64,000 bases of DNA from JBPOFM01 sp041391925 (GTDB lineage: Bacteria > Bacteroidota > Bacteroidia > Flavobacteriales > Flavobacteriaceae): positions 682,001 to 746,000 of the forward strand of contig JAWKNA010000003.1 in NCBI GenBank assembly GCA_041391925.1, written 5' to 3'. Both the position numbers and the translations under genes were made by a program. Shown in pieces: positions 44,638 to 53,396 of this stretch; the stretch's first letter is position 1; each line of letters opens with the position of its first letter. Below the pieces are notes generated by a model. That model saw only the letters and a program-made list of their open reading frames with translations. It was not told the origin of the DNA and did no database searches.

Positions 44638-45996
44638 GTGGCTAAAGTAAAAACAGCTTTTTTCTGCCAAAATTGTGGCACTCAATATTCTAAATGGCAA
44701 GGTCAGTGTACTTCCTGCAAACAGTGGAACACCATTGTTGAGGAAGTCGTTCAAACACCTGAAAAAAGTGATTGGAAAAGTCCAACTTCCACCGTAAAGC
44801 GGGTTTCAAAACCATTAAGAATCAATGAAATTGATTCGTCTCAAGATATTCGGTTGAATTCTTTGGATGACGAATTCAATCGTGTGCTTGGAGGCGGTCT
44901 TGTTCCTGGTTCTATGATACTTTTGGGTGGCGAACCAGGCATCGGGAAAAGTACTTTATTGCTTCAAATTGCATTGAAACTGCCTTACAAAACGCTGTAC
45001 GTTTCTGGTGAAGAAAGCCAAAAACAAATAAAAATGCGTGCTGAACGTATTCAACCGAACAGCGATAACTGTTATATCCTTACAGAAACAAAAACCCAAA
45101 ATATCTTCAAACAGATTGAAGAATTGGAACCTGATATTGTTATTGTGGATTCCATTCAAACGCTTCACAGCGATTATATAGAATCGTCTTCTGGTAGTAT
45201 TTCCCAAATAAAAGAATGTACGACCGAACTGATAAAATTTGCAAAGGAAACAGCCACGCCTGTGATTTTGATTGGTCATATCACTAAAGACGGCAACATC
45301 GCTGGCCCGAAAATTTTGGAACACATGGTTGATACGGTGTTACAGTTTGAAGGCGACCGAAACCACGTGTTCCGTATCTTGAGAGCCCATAAAAATCGTT
45401 TCGGTTCTACCAATGAATTGGGGATTTATGAAATGCAAGGTTCTGGGTTGAGGGAAGTCAACAATCCTTCCGAAATTTTGATTTCAAAAAAGGACGAAGA
45501 ATTAAGTGGCAATGCCATTGCCGCAACGTTGGAAGGTGTACGGCCTTTGCTTATTGAAGTCCAAGCATTGGTAAGTACTGCCGTTTATGGTACACCACAA
45601 CGCAGTGCCACAGGCTTTAACGCCAAACGACTGAATATGCTCTTGGCTGTTTTGGAAAAGCGCGCAGGTTTTAGATTGGGAGCCAAAGATGTGTTTTTAA
45701 ACATCACAGGAGGCATCACTGTTGATGACCCATCGATTGATTTGGCGGTGGTGGCGTCCATCTTGTCATCCAATGAAGATGTGGCGATTCCAAAGGATTA
45801 CTGTTTTGCCGCAGAGGTTGGTCTTTCCGGAGAAATTCGACCTGTACAACGTGTGGAACAGAGAATATTGGAAGCTGAAAAACTTGGGTTTTCAACGATT
45901 TTTGTTTCGAAATACAACAAAATCGCTCTAAAAAAATCAAATATTAAGGTCCAACTGATTTCAAAAATTGAAGATTTGGTTGGATTCATCGTTTAA
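44638..45996 (+). CDS. radA: DNA repair protein RadA (GTG start)
   Basis: 452 residues. The N-terminal C4 zinc ribbon uses C10, C13, C24 and C27. The RecA-like ATPase has Walker A GGEPGIGKST at 97-106 and the RadA-specific KNRFGS motif in RAHKNRFGSTNE. The C-terminal Lon-like (S16) domain contains LEKRAGFRLGAKDVFLN. RadA acts as a branch-migration helicase in recombination repair. It starts with GTG (GTG GCT AAA GTA...), giving the conserved MAKVKTAFFCQNCG; an overlapping ATG two bases earlier is out of frame. Confidence 0.96.
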   Translation: MAKVKTAFFCQNCGTQYSKWQGQCTSCKQWNTIVEEVVQTPEKSDWKSPTSTVKRVSKPLRINEIDSSQDIRLNSLDDEFNRVLGGGLVPGSMILLGGEPGIGKSTLLLQIALKLPYKTLYVSGEESQKQIKMRAERIQPNSDNCYILTETKTQNIFKQIEELEPDIVIVDSIQTLHSDYIESSSGSISQIKECTTELIKFAKETATPVILIGHITKDGNIAGPKILEHMVDTVLQFEGDRNHVFRILRAHKNRFGSTNELGIYEMQGSGLREVNNPSEILISKKDEELSGNAIAATLEGVRPLLIEVQALVSTAVYGTPQRSATGFNAKRLNMLLAVLEKRAGFRLGAKDVFLNITGGITVDDPSIDLAVVASILSSNEDVAIPKDYCFAAEVGLSGEIRPVQRVEQRILEAEKLGFSTIFVSKYNKIALKKSNIKVQLISKIEDLVGFIV

Positions 45997-46007
45997 AATA
46001 AATTCAA

Positions 46008-46460
46008 ATGAAAATAAAATATCTAATAGTTTTTTCAATAATAGTAGCCTTTTATTCCTGCGGTTCTAAAAAATCAGCCGTTAGTAAAGAAGAACTTATC
46101 AAAGCAACCAATGATTATGTGTCAAAAGTGGATAAGATGACATTAAAGACTGAAGTTACCGAAGGAGCATTGACAGACGAAGAAGGCTTTAAGGATATTG
46201 GAACTTTTAAATATACTGTTTATTTTGATGAAAACACTCACGAACTCTTCAAAATAAATAATGTTGAAAAAACTTCGGAAACCATTGATGAGACTTATTA
46301 CTTTAAAGATGGCAAGTTTGTTTTTGTAAAATTCAACAAAGCCATTGATGGTTCAACAAAGCTCTACAACGGTAGTTTGAAAGACGGTAAAACAGAAGGC
46401 TTAAAGTTCTATCAGAATAAGGCTGAACGTTTTCAAAAGGAGTTCAAGCAAAATCACTAA
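46008..46460 (+). CDS. Small lipoprotein, function unknown
   Basis: 150 residues. The hydrophobic leader MKIKYLIVFSIIVAFYSCGSKK carries a lipobox with the lipidated Cys at residue 18. A Ser/Lys-rich linker follows, then a globular part with regular charged strands: FKYTVYFDENTHELFKINN, TYYFKDGKFVFVKFN. I do not recognise a family, though the second half is reminiscent of periplasmic beta-sheet proteins. It starts 11 nt after radA and may be cotranscribed. There is no link to DNA repair in its sequence. Confidence 0.75.
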   Translation: MKIKYLIVFSIIVAFYSCGSKKSAVSKEELIKATNDYVSKVDKMTLKTEVTEGALTDEEGFKDIGTFKYTVYFDENTHELFKINNVEKTSETIDETYYFKDGKFVFVKFNKAIDGSTKLYNGSLKDGKTEGLKFYQNKAERFQKEFKQNH

Positions 46461-46500
46461 AATTTGTTGAAATAAATTTCACAAAAACAAATAACTATCG

Positions 46501-46512
46501 TTTTTTTTTTTT
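46501..46512. repeat. Homopolymeric tract of 12 T
   Basis: The 12-T run is 38 nt upstream of the ATG of the T9SS-sorted leucine-rich-type protein gene. It sits where a promoter would lie. Confidence 0.9.
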
Positions 46513-46550
46513 CTTTAGCGAAATTTCACAACGTTGCTAAATCTTTTCCT

Positions 46551-48080
46551 ATGAGACAATTATTACTTGCTTTGTTATTGTGTACTTCGTTTGTTGGCTT
46601 TGGACAGTGCCCAACTACACCAATAGTTTTGAGCTCTCAAGCTGATGTAGATAATTTCGCTACAAATTATCCCAATTGTACAGAAATACTGAATGGGTTA
46701 CAAATAAGTGGTGAGGATATTGATGATTTGACACCTTTGTCGAATATAGCGGCAGTTGGTTATCAAATAAATGTTAGTAATAATCCTCTTTTAGAAAGTT
46801 TGAATGGATTGAATGGAATCACCACATTCCATCCGTCGAATCTTGGAGTAATTGATATCCAAATAGATAATAATACCATTCTCACAGACATAAGCGCTTT
46901 GGGTAATTTAGTGCCATCCCAAAGCATTGAAAGTCTTTTTGTTAGAAACAACCCTATGTTATTAAGTTTAGATGGATTGCAAGGCATTCAACCTTGGGTT
47001 ATATATTATGTCTTTATCGAAAACAATGATTCTTTGAATAATTTAAACGGATTAAATAATATAATTTCTTGCGAATCAATGAGGATTGTTGGGAATGACA
47101 ACCTTACAAGTATGAGTGGCCTGGATAGTTTTGATTGGATTGGAACTCTAACGTTAGAAAATAATGATTCATTGATATCGTTAAACGGAATGCCTAATGT
47201 TTCTCTTGAGTGTGGATTGGAAATCAATGAAAATCAACTTTTAGAGAATATAGATGTATTTAATGTTGTTGAAGATTTTTGCACTAGTGCCCTTGAAATA
47301 ACAAATAACCCAAATCTTTCCATTTGTGATAATGTGTATGTATGTTCTTATTTAGATTATCATTTTGGATACAATTACATTTTAATCGAAAACAATGCCG
47401 AAGGCTGTAACAGCGCTACACAAGTAGCTACTGACGGTTGTGCGTTAATCCCAAACAATGACGATTGCGCTGGCAACTTTTTTATTAACATTGGTGGTCC
47501 ACCTATTGAAGCTTACAATGTGCTGGCTACAGCGTCCTCATACACACCAAGCTGTAACGATACTCCGAATAGAGCAGATGTTTGGTTTAAATTCTATTCG
47601 GGGTTCAATACGAGTGTGGATATTTTGATAGAGACTGGCTATAATATGCAGTTGTGGCAAGGAGATAACTGTAGTTCCTTAATTCAGGTTCCGGGTGCTT
47701 GCGCTTTGGGTTCTCTTGAAGACGTTGTTGTGACTCCCAATGCTTATTATTATGTACAAGTTTGGTCTTGCGAAAGTTGTCGTTTGCAACCAGGTGTTTT
47801 CAGTATTCAGATTCAAGATGGGACATTGTCAACGCCGGAAATATCGCAAGACCTTGATCTCACATTGTTTCCAAATCCTGTAAACAATTTATTGACGCTC
47901 AATGCACAAAGTGTAATTGATAATGTTATTGTGTACTCAATGCACGGACAACAAATTTTAGATTTCCAACCCAAAGCTCTGGAAGCAACATTAGACCTTC
48001 AAGATTTGGCGTCAGGTATGTATTTGGTTAAGGTGAAGAGCAATGGCACAGAACAAATTTTCAAAATCATAAAAAACTAA
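46551..48080 (+). CDS. T9SS-sorted leucine-rich-type (receptor L-like) surface protein
   Basis: 509 residues. The signal peptide is MRQLLLALLLCTSFVGFGQ. About six irregular leucine-rich turns follow between 30 and 290: NNPLLESLNGLNGI, NNPMLLSLDGLQGI, NNDSLNNLNGLNNI, GNDNLTSMSGLDSF, NNDSLISLNGMPNV. These suit the receptor L-domain or LRR-like fold seen in Bacteroidota surface proteins. A cysteine-containing beta domain (about 300-430) precedes the type A sorting domain at 439-509, starting LFPNPVNNLL. It is probably an adhesion or protein-binding cell-surface factor. The ligand is unknown. Confidence 0.85.
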   Translation: MRQLLLALLLCTSFVGFGQCPTTPIVLSSQADVDNFATNYPNCTEILNGLQISGEDIDDLTPLSNIAAVGYQINVSNNPLLESLNGLNGITTFHPSNLGVIDIQIDNNTILTDISALGNLVPSQSIESLFVRNNPMLLSLDGLQGIQPWVIYYVFIENNDSLNNLNGLNNIISCESMRIVGNDNLTSMSGLDSFDWIGTLTLENNDSLISLNGMPNVSLECGLEINENQLLENIDVFNVVEDFCTSALEITNNPNLSICDNVYVCSYLDYHFGYNYILIENNAEGCNSATQVATDGCALIPNNDDCAGNFFINIGGPPIEAYNVLATASSYTPSCNDTPNRADVWFKFYSGFNTSVDILIETGYNMQLWQGDNCSSLIQVPGACALGSLEDVVVTPNAYYYVQVWSCESCRLQPGVFSIQIQDGTLSTPEISQDLDLTLFPNPVNNLLTLNAQSVIDNVIVYSMHGQQILDFQPKALEATLDLQDLASGMYLVKVKSNGTEQIFKIIKN

Positions 48081-48098
48081 ATTTTAAATCATTTTAAC

Positions 48099-48743
48099 AT
48101 GAAATATCTAATCGTTTTATTGTTATTCACAATCACAAGTATGTCTGTTGCCCAAAAAGAAAAGTTTGAAACAGACCTCGACACACTTTTTTTAAAAAAT
48201 GGTGACGTACATATTGGAAGAGTAAGTCTTAAGGGAGAAGAGGTTACGTATTATCCGGACTATGATTCAAATAAGGGAGGTAAAGAAATTAAAATGGGAG
48301 ATATTGAAAGAATCACAACAGGTTACACTGCTCATTATAAAAAAAGTATTCAACGTTGGATAAAGAAAGGGGCCCCTGAATCTATTGCTGAACCGAAAAT
48401 TTGGAAAATTCTGACCTCGAAAGAGGGTGATTTATTTTATGTGCAAGAAATTTTTAAAGGAAAGAATTACAACTTTTATAAAAAAACTGAAAGAATTTTG
48501 GATGGAAATGGTGAAGTTCGATATGTAAATTTTATGTGGATTACAAAAGCAGATTCAACTCAAGCTATTGGGTGGTATAAATGGCGAGATAAAAAAGAAA
48601 CATTAGAACGTATTTTGGTACTTTTTCCGAATTGTGAAGGAATCAAAGATATCCTTGAAAAGAAGATATATAAAAAGGATGATTTTAAATATAAGCAAGT
48701 CTATAATCTTATGGATAATTGCGATTTTGTCTCTAAAGAATAA
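48099..48743 (+). CDS. Secreted protein of unknown function
   Basis: 214 residues with signal peptide MKYLIVLLLFTITSMSVAQ. It begins with a beta-rich stretch (DTLFLKNGDVHIGRVSLKGEEVTYYPD) that resembles an Sm-like or SH3-type strand set. The remainder is mixed and Lys/Tyr-rich, ending NLMDNCDFVSKE. It starts 18 nt after the T9SS-sorted protein and could belong to its transcript. I recognise no family and no catalytic motif. Confidence 0.7.
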   Translation: MKYLIVLLLFTITSMSVAQKEKFETDLDTLFLKNGDVHIGRVSLKGEEVTYYPDYDSNKGGKEIKMGDIERITTGYTAHYKKSIQRWIKKGAPESIAEPKIWKILTSKEGDLFYVQEIFKGKNYNFYKKTERILDGNGEVRYVNFMWITKADSTQAIGWYKWRDKKETLERILVLFPNCEGIKDILEKKIYKKDDFKYKQVYNLMDNCDFVSKE

Positions 48744-48845
48744 TATTATAAACCTACATTAAATCAATTTCCTTTTTTCAGCAAATCAATCTCCCATTTC
48801 CTCAAAAATCCTTAATTTCGCACTTCGAAAAGAATAAAGGAGAAA

Positions 48846-51800
48846 ATGAGTAGCAAATTCCCTGAATATAAAGGTCTTGACTTGCCTAAAGTTGCTGAAG
48901 AAATCGGTGATTTTTGGGAGGCAAATAACATATTTAATAAATCCGTTGAAACACGAGAAGGCAAGCAACCGTATGTGTTTTTTGAAGGACCACCTTCCGC
49001 AAACGGACTTCCAGGAATCCATCACGTTATGGCGCGTGCCATTAAGGATATCTTTTGTAGATATAAAACCCAAAAGGGCTTTCAAGTCAAACGAAAAGCT
49101 GGTTGGGACACGCACGGCTTGCCGATTGAGTTGGGCGTTGAGAAAGAACTTGGCATTACCAAAGAAGATATCGGCAAAAAAATCTCGGTTGAAGAGTATA
49201 ATGATGCTTGCCGCAAAGCCGTCATGCGTTATACGGATGTTTGGAACGACCTCACCGAAAAAATGGGTTATTGGGTAGATATGGACCATCCATACATTAC
49301 CTATGAACCAAAATATATGGAGAGTGTTTGGTGGTTGTTGAAGCAGGTTTATGATAAAAATTTGCTCTACAAAGGTTACACCATTCAGCCCTATTCACCA
49401 AAAGCGGGAACAGGTTTGAGTTCGCACGAGTTGAATCAGCCTGGTACCTATCAAGATGTAACAGACACAACGGTTGTCGCACAATTCAAGGCGAAAGAAG
49501 AATCGCTGCCAGAATTTTTACAGAACGAAGGAACCATCTATTTCCTTGCTTGGACGACCACGCCTTGGACACTTCCGAGTAATACGGCGTTGACAGTTGG
49601 TCCAAAAATAGACTACGTTTTAGTAGAAACATACAACCAATATACCTTTGAGCCAATCAACGTTATCCTTGCGAAAAATTTGGTCAACAGTCAATTTGCT
49701 GGAAAATTCTATCAAGTTGAAAGCAAACCCGAATTGTTGGAGTATGAATCTGGCGGAAAGAGAATTCCATTTTACGTAGTCAAGGAATTCAAAGGGGAAG
49801 ATTTGGTCGGTATCACTTACGAACAATTGTTGCCTTACGCTTTGCCATACGAACATCCAGAAAATGCATTTCGTGTGATTTCTGGCGATTTTGTCACCAC
49901 AGAAGATGGTACAGGAATCGTTCATACGGCTCCTACCTTTGGTGCAGATGATGCCTTGGTAGCGAAACAAGCAGTGCCGGAAGTGCCACCAATGCTGGTG
50001 AAAGATGAAAATGGCAGTCTTGTTCCACTTGTCGATTTGCAAGGCAAGTTTCGTCCAGAAATGGGAGAACACGCTGGCAAATATGTAAAGATTGAATATT
50101 ACAATGAGGACGAAGCACCAGAAGTATCTGTGGATGTTGATTTGGCAATTCAATTGAAAATAGACAACAAAGCCTTTAAGGTCGAAAAATATAAACACAG
50201 TTATCCTAATTGCTGGAGAACTGATAAACCGATTCTGTACTATCCTTTGGATTCTTGGTTCATCAAAGTTACCGATGTCAAAAATCGTATGTACGAACTC
50301 AATGAAACCATCAATTGGAAACCAAAAGCCACTGGTACAGGACGTTTTGGAAATTGGTTGCAAAATGCCAACGATTGGAATTTGTCGCGTTCGAGATATT
50401 GGGGAATTCCATTGCCAATTTGGAGAACTGAAGATGGCAAAGAGGAAATCTGTATCGGTTCGGTTGAAGAATTGAAAAATGAAATGTCAAAAGCTGTGAA
50501 AGCAGGAGTTTTGGCAAAAGATATTTTTGAAGAATTTGAAGTTGGAAACAACTCTGAAGAGAATTATGCAAAAATTGATTTGCATAAAAATATAGTCGAT
50601 GAAATCGTGTTGGTTTCTCCGTCAGGAAAGCCAATGAAGCGCGAAAGCGACCTGATTGATGTTTGGTTCGATTCTGGTTCGATGCCTTATGCACAGTGGC
50701 ATTATCCATTTGAAAACAAAGAATTGATAGATGAGCATAAATCCTATCCTGCAGATTTCATTGCGGAAGGCGTCGACCAAACACGTGGTTGGTTCTACAC
50801 ACTTCACGCTATAGGAACGATGGTTTTCGATTCTGTGGCTTATAAAAACGTGGTTTCAAATGGTTTGGTTTTGGATAAAAATGGTCAAAAAATGTCCAAA
50901 CGTTTGGGCAATGCGGTTGACCCATTCACAACCTTGGCTACCTATGGTGCTGATGCCACGCGCTGGTATATGATTGCAAATGCCAATCCTTGGGACAATT
51001 TAAAATTTGATATTGAAGGGATTGAAGAGGTGAAACGTAAGTTTTTCGGTACACTTTACAATACCTATGCGTTCTTCGTTTTATATACCAATTTGGATGG
51101 ATTTGATTATTCCGAAGCAGATATTCCATTGGAAAAACGACCAGAAATAGACCGATGGATTCTTTCGGAATTGCATACGTTGATTCAAAAAGTGGATGAG
51201 TATTATGCTGATTATGAACCTACGCGTGCTGCAAGAGCCATTTCAGATTTTACACAAGACCATTTGAGCAATTGGTATGTACGTTTGAGCAGAAGACGTT
51301 TTTGGAAAGGAGATTATCAACAAGATAAAATTTCAGCGTATCAAACATTGTATACCTGTATGATAACCATTGCGAAATTGGGTGCTCCGATTGCGCCTTT
51401 CTATATGGATAAATTATACATTGACTTGAATTCTGTAACGAAAAAGGAGAATTTTGAAAGTGTGCATTTGGCAGAATTTCCAAAATTTGATGCATCCTTT
51501 GTAGATAAAAGCTTGGAGCGTAAGATGGAGGCAGCACAAACAATATCATCTTTGGTATTATCGTTAAGAGCCAAAGAGCGTTTGAAAGTGCGTCAGCCAT
51601 TACAAAAAATCATGATTCCGATTGATAGCGAATCACAAAAGCAAGAGATTTTAGCAGTAGCTGACTTAATCAAGCACGAGGTAAACGTCAAGGAAATTGA
51701 AGTCTTGGAAGATGCTTCAGGTATTTTGGTAAAGCAAATTAAGCCGAACTTTAAAGCACTCGGACCTCGTTTTGGTCAGGATATGAAAGCCATTTCACAG

Positions 51801-52250
51801 GCAATAGGTAATTTTACTTCTGAAGACATCAAAAAATTCGAGCAAAACGGTGTTTTAGACGTTGAAGTTAATGGAAAAAGTATTACATTGGAACGCTCTG
51901 ACGTAGAGATTACCTCACAAGATATTGAAGGCTGGTTGGTAGCCAGTTCCGGTGCTCTGACAGTAGCTTTGGATGTAACATTAACAGACGATTTAAGAAG
52001 GGAAGGTATAGCGAGAGAATTGGTAAACCGAATCCAAAATTTAAGAAAAGATTCGGGCTATGAGCTTACCGATAGGATTGTAGTACGATTTCAAAAAGAC
52101 AAACAAATTATTAACGCTATAAACAATAATTTAGACTATATTAAGACAGAAACTTTGACCGATGAGTTGGAAATTTTGGAACAACTAAATGATGGTATAG
52201 AAGTTGCCTTTGATGATGTAAATACCAAATTGTTTATTCAAAAAATTTAA
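48846..52250 (+). CDS. ileS: Isoleucine--tRNA ligase, long (IleRS2/eukaryote-like) type with GIHH signature
   Basis: 1,134 residues, longer than the about 940-residue E. coli type. It charges tRNA-Ile. The class I signature at residues 57-60 reads GIHH (PSANGLPGIHH) where the canonical sequence is HIGH, so the first and third residues are exchanged. KMSKRLGNAVDPF is intact. The CP1 editing domain contains AWTTTPWTLPSN, the editing Thr-rich block. The anticodon-binding helical part is followed by a C-terminal domain without zinc-ribbon cysteines. A purine-rich AAAGGAGAAA precedes the ATG, one of few Shine-Dalgarno-like sites here. A dksA-like gene follows after 6 nt. Confidence 0.96.
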   Translation: MSSKFPEYKGLDLPKVAEEIGDFWEANNIFNKSVETREGKQPYVFFEGPPSANGLPGIHHVMARAIKDIFCRYKTQKGFQVKRKAGWDTHGLPIELGVEKELGITKEDIGKKISVEEYNDACRKAVMRYTDVWNDLTEKMGYWVDMDHPYITYEPKYMESVWWLLKQVYDKNLLYKGYTIQPYSPKAGTGLSSHELNQPGTYQDVTDTTVVAQFKAKEESLPEFLQNEGTIYFLAWTTTPWTLPSNTALTVGPKIDYVLVETYNQYTFEPINVILAKNLVNSQFAGKFYQVESKPELLEYESGGKRIPFYVVKEFKGEDLVGITYEQLLPYALPYEHPENAFRVISGDFVTTEDGTGIVHTAPTFGADDALVAKQAVPEVPPMLVKDENGSLVPLVDLQGKFRPEMGEHAGKYVKIEYYNEDEAPEVSVDVDLAIQLKIDNKAFKVEKYKHSYPNCWRTDKPILYYPLDSWFIKVTDVKNRMYELNETINWKPKATGTGRFGNWLQNANDWNLSRSRYWGIPLPIWRTEDGKEEICIGSVEELKNEMSKAVKAGVLAKDIFEEFEVGNNSEENYAKIDLHKNIVDEIVLVSPSGKPMKRESDLIDVWFDSGSMPYAQWHYPFENKELIDEHKSYPADFIAEGVDQTRGWFYTLHAIGTMVFDSVAYKNVVSNGLVLDKNGQKMSKRLGNAVDPFTTLATYGADATRWYMIANANPWDNLKFDIEGIEEVKRKFFGTLYNTYAFFVLYTNLDGFDYSEADIPLEKRPEIDRWILSELHTLIQKVDEYYADYEPTRAARAISDFTQDHLSNWYVRLSRRRFWKGDYQQDKISAYQTLYTCMITIAKLGAPIAPFYMDKLYIDLNSVTKKENFESVHLAEFPKFDASFVDKSLERKMEAAQTISSLVLSLRAKERLKVRQPLQKIMIPIDSESQKQEILAVADLIKHEVNVKEIEVLEDASGILVKQIKPNFKALGPRFGQDMKAISQAIGNFTSEDIKKFEQNGVLDVEVNGKSITLERSDVEITSQDIEGWLVASSGALTVALDVTLTDDLRREGIARELVNRIQNLRKDSGYELTDRIVVRFQKDKQIINAINNNLDYIKTETLTDELEILEQLNDGIEVAFDDVNTKLFIQKI

Positions 52251-52256
52251 GAAATT

Positions 52257-52640
52257 ATGAACGTAGAAACCAATAACAGATATTCTGATAAAGACTTGGC
52301 AGAGTTTAAAGCCCTAATCCAAGAAAAAATAGTCAAAGCCATCCACGATTTGGACTTGATAAAAAGTGCCTACATGAACGACCTCAATAACGGAACAGAC
52401 GATACGTCGCCAACGTTCAAGGCGTTTGAAGAGGGAAGTGAAACGATGAGTAAGGAAGCGAATTCGCAATTGGCAATTCGTCAGGAAAAATTCATACGTG
52501 ATTTGAAAAATGCCTTGATTCGCATTGAGAACAAAACCTATGGAATTTGCAGAGTTACAGGAAAATTAATCAGCAAAGAACGCTTGAAATTGGTGCCTCA
52601 TGCCACTTTGAGCATTGAAGCCAAAAACATGCAGCAATAA
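52257..52640 (+). CDS. TraR/DksA-family protein with degenerate zinc finger
   Basis: 127 residues. The helical coiled-coil part (about 10-90) and the C-terminal block ENKTYGICRVTGKLISKERLKLVPHA show the DksA relationship. Of the four zinc-binding cysteines only the first (C98) is left; the others are replaced by T101, S119 and A122. A related DksA-like form is usual in Bacteroidota, so the loss is a family trait and not a local mutation. It probably binds RNA polymerase through the secondary channel. It lies 6 nt after ileS and ends at an intrinsic terminator. Confidence 0.85.
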   Translation: MNVETNNRYSDKDLAEFKALIQEKIVKAIHDLDLIKSAYMNDLNNGTDDTSPTFKAFEEGSETMSKEANSQLAIRQEKFIRDLKNALIRIENKTYGICRVTGKLISKERLKLVPHATLSIEAKNMQQ

Positions 52641-52641
52641 A

Positions 52642-52661
52642 ATTCCGGCGAAAGCAGGAAT
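52642..52661. repeat. Short stem-loop with GAAA tetraloop (dispersed-repeat-like)
   Basis: The sequence attccggcgaaagcaggaat folds as attcc/ggaat, one G-A mismatch, gc/gc and a GAAA loop. Sequences of this appearance occur as dispersed elements in flavobacterial genomes (from memory). It lies just after the dksA-like stop. Confidence 0.55.
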
Positions 52662-52672
52662 CTCATAAATTC

Positions 52673-52706
52673 AACGTCTTGCAACAAGCAGGACGTTTTT
52701 GTTTTG
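52673..52706 (+). terminator. Intrinsic terminator after ileS and the dksA-like gene
   Basis: The stem is aacgtcttgc at 52673-52682 with gcaggacgtt at 52688-52697 (9 of 10 plus one G-U) and a 5-nt loop, followed by T-rich sequence. Confidence 0.85.
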
Positions 52707-52737
52707 TTATTTTTTTAGTTTTAAGCCTATTTAACTT

Positions 52738-52745
52738 TATTTTTG
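52738..52745 (+). promoter_or_regulatory. -7 promoter element of lspA
   Basis: TATTTTTG matches TAnnTTTG, 20 nt before the lspA ATG. No TTG is found at -33 spacing. Confidence 0.5.
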
Positions 52746-52765
52746 CCATAATCTAATTCCAAAAA

Positions 52766-53386
52766 ATGTCCTTAAAAAAAGCGGCTTTACTTATCATCAT
52801 AATTCTGCTCATTGACCAAATCAGCAAGTTCTATATAAAAACCCATTTTGCTCTTAATGATAAAACTGTTGTTTTCAATTGGTTTCAGATTGTTTTTGTA
52901 GAAAATGAGGGCATGGCTTGGGGCACAAAAATGAGCGATTTCATCTCTTTCATTTCTGATAGAACTGCCAAATTGATATTGACGGTTTTTAGGATTGTTG
53001 CCGTTGGATTTATCAGTTACTGGTTGGTTTCTTCTGTCAAAAAGAAAAGTGCAACGATATTGATTGTTGCCATTTCATTGATATTTGCAGGAGCTTTGGG
53101 AAATATCATTGACTCTGTGTTTTATGGTGTTATCTTTAATGACAGCCACAGCCAGGTGGCAAATTTTTTACCTGCAGAAGGAGGTTACGGAAGTTTATTT
53201 CATGGGAAAGTCGTAGATATGCTCCACTTTCCGCTATGGAGTGGATTTTTACCCGACTGGGTACCATTTATTGGAGGAGATTACTTCACGTTTTTTGAAC
53301 CTGTTTTTAATGTAGCTGACATGGCCATAAGCACAGGCATTGGAATGCTGATTGTGTTCAATAAAAAGGCCTTTGGAAGAAACTAA
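52766..53386 (+). CDS. lspA: Lipoprotein signal peptidase II
   Basis: 206 residues, longer than the about 165 of E. coli because of a mid-protein insertion, which is normal for Bacteroidota LspA. It removes the signal peptide ahead of the lipidated Cys in prolipoproteins. Four transmembrane helices are predicted. The family blocks are LLIDQISKFYIKTHF, NEGMAWG, GKVVDMLHFPLW and FNVADMAISTG, the last two holding the catalytic aspartates. Several predicted lipoproteins in this window would be its substrates. The deaminase gene follows after 10 nt. Confidence 0.95.
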   Translation: MSLKKAALLIIIILLIDQISKFYIKTHFALNDKTVVFNWFQIVFVENEGMAWGTKMSDFISFISDRTAKLILTVFRIVAVGFISYWLVSSVKKKSATILIVAISLIFAGALGNIIDSVFYGVIFNDSHSQVANFLPAEGGYGSLFHGKVVDMLHFPLWSGFLPDWVPFIGGDYFTFFEPVFNVADMAISTGIGMLIVFNKKAFGRN

Positions 53387-53396
53387 ATGTAAATGA

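Noticed and set aside
49620..50363. 247-codon reverse frame inside ileS
   Set aside because: It is antisense to a strongly conserved synthetase, and its product is rich in Phe/Ile/Cys/His with no domain pattern.
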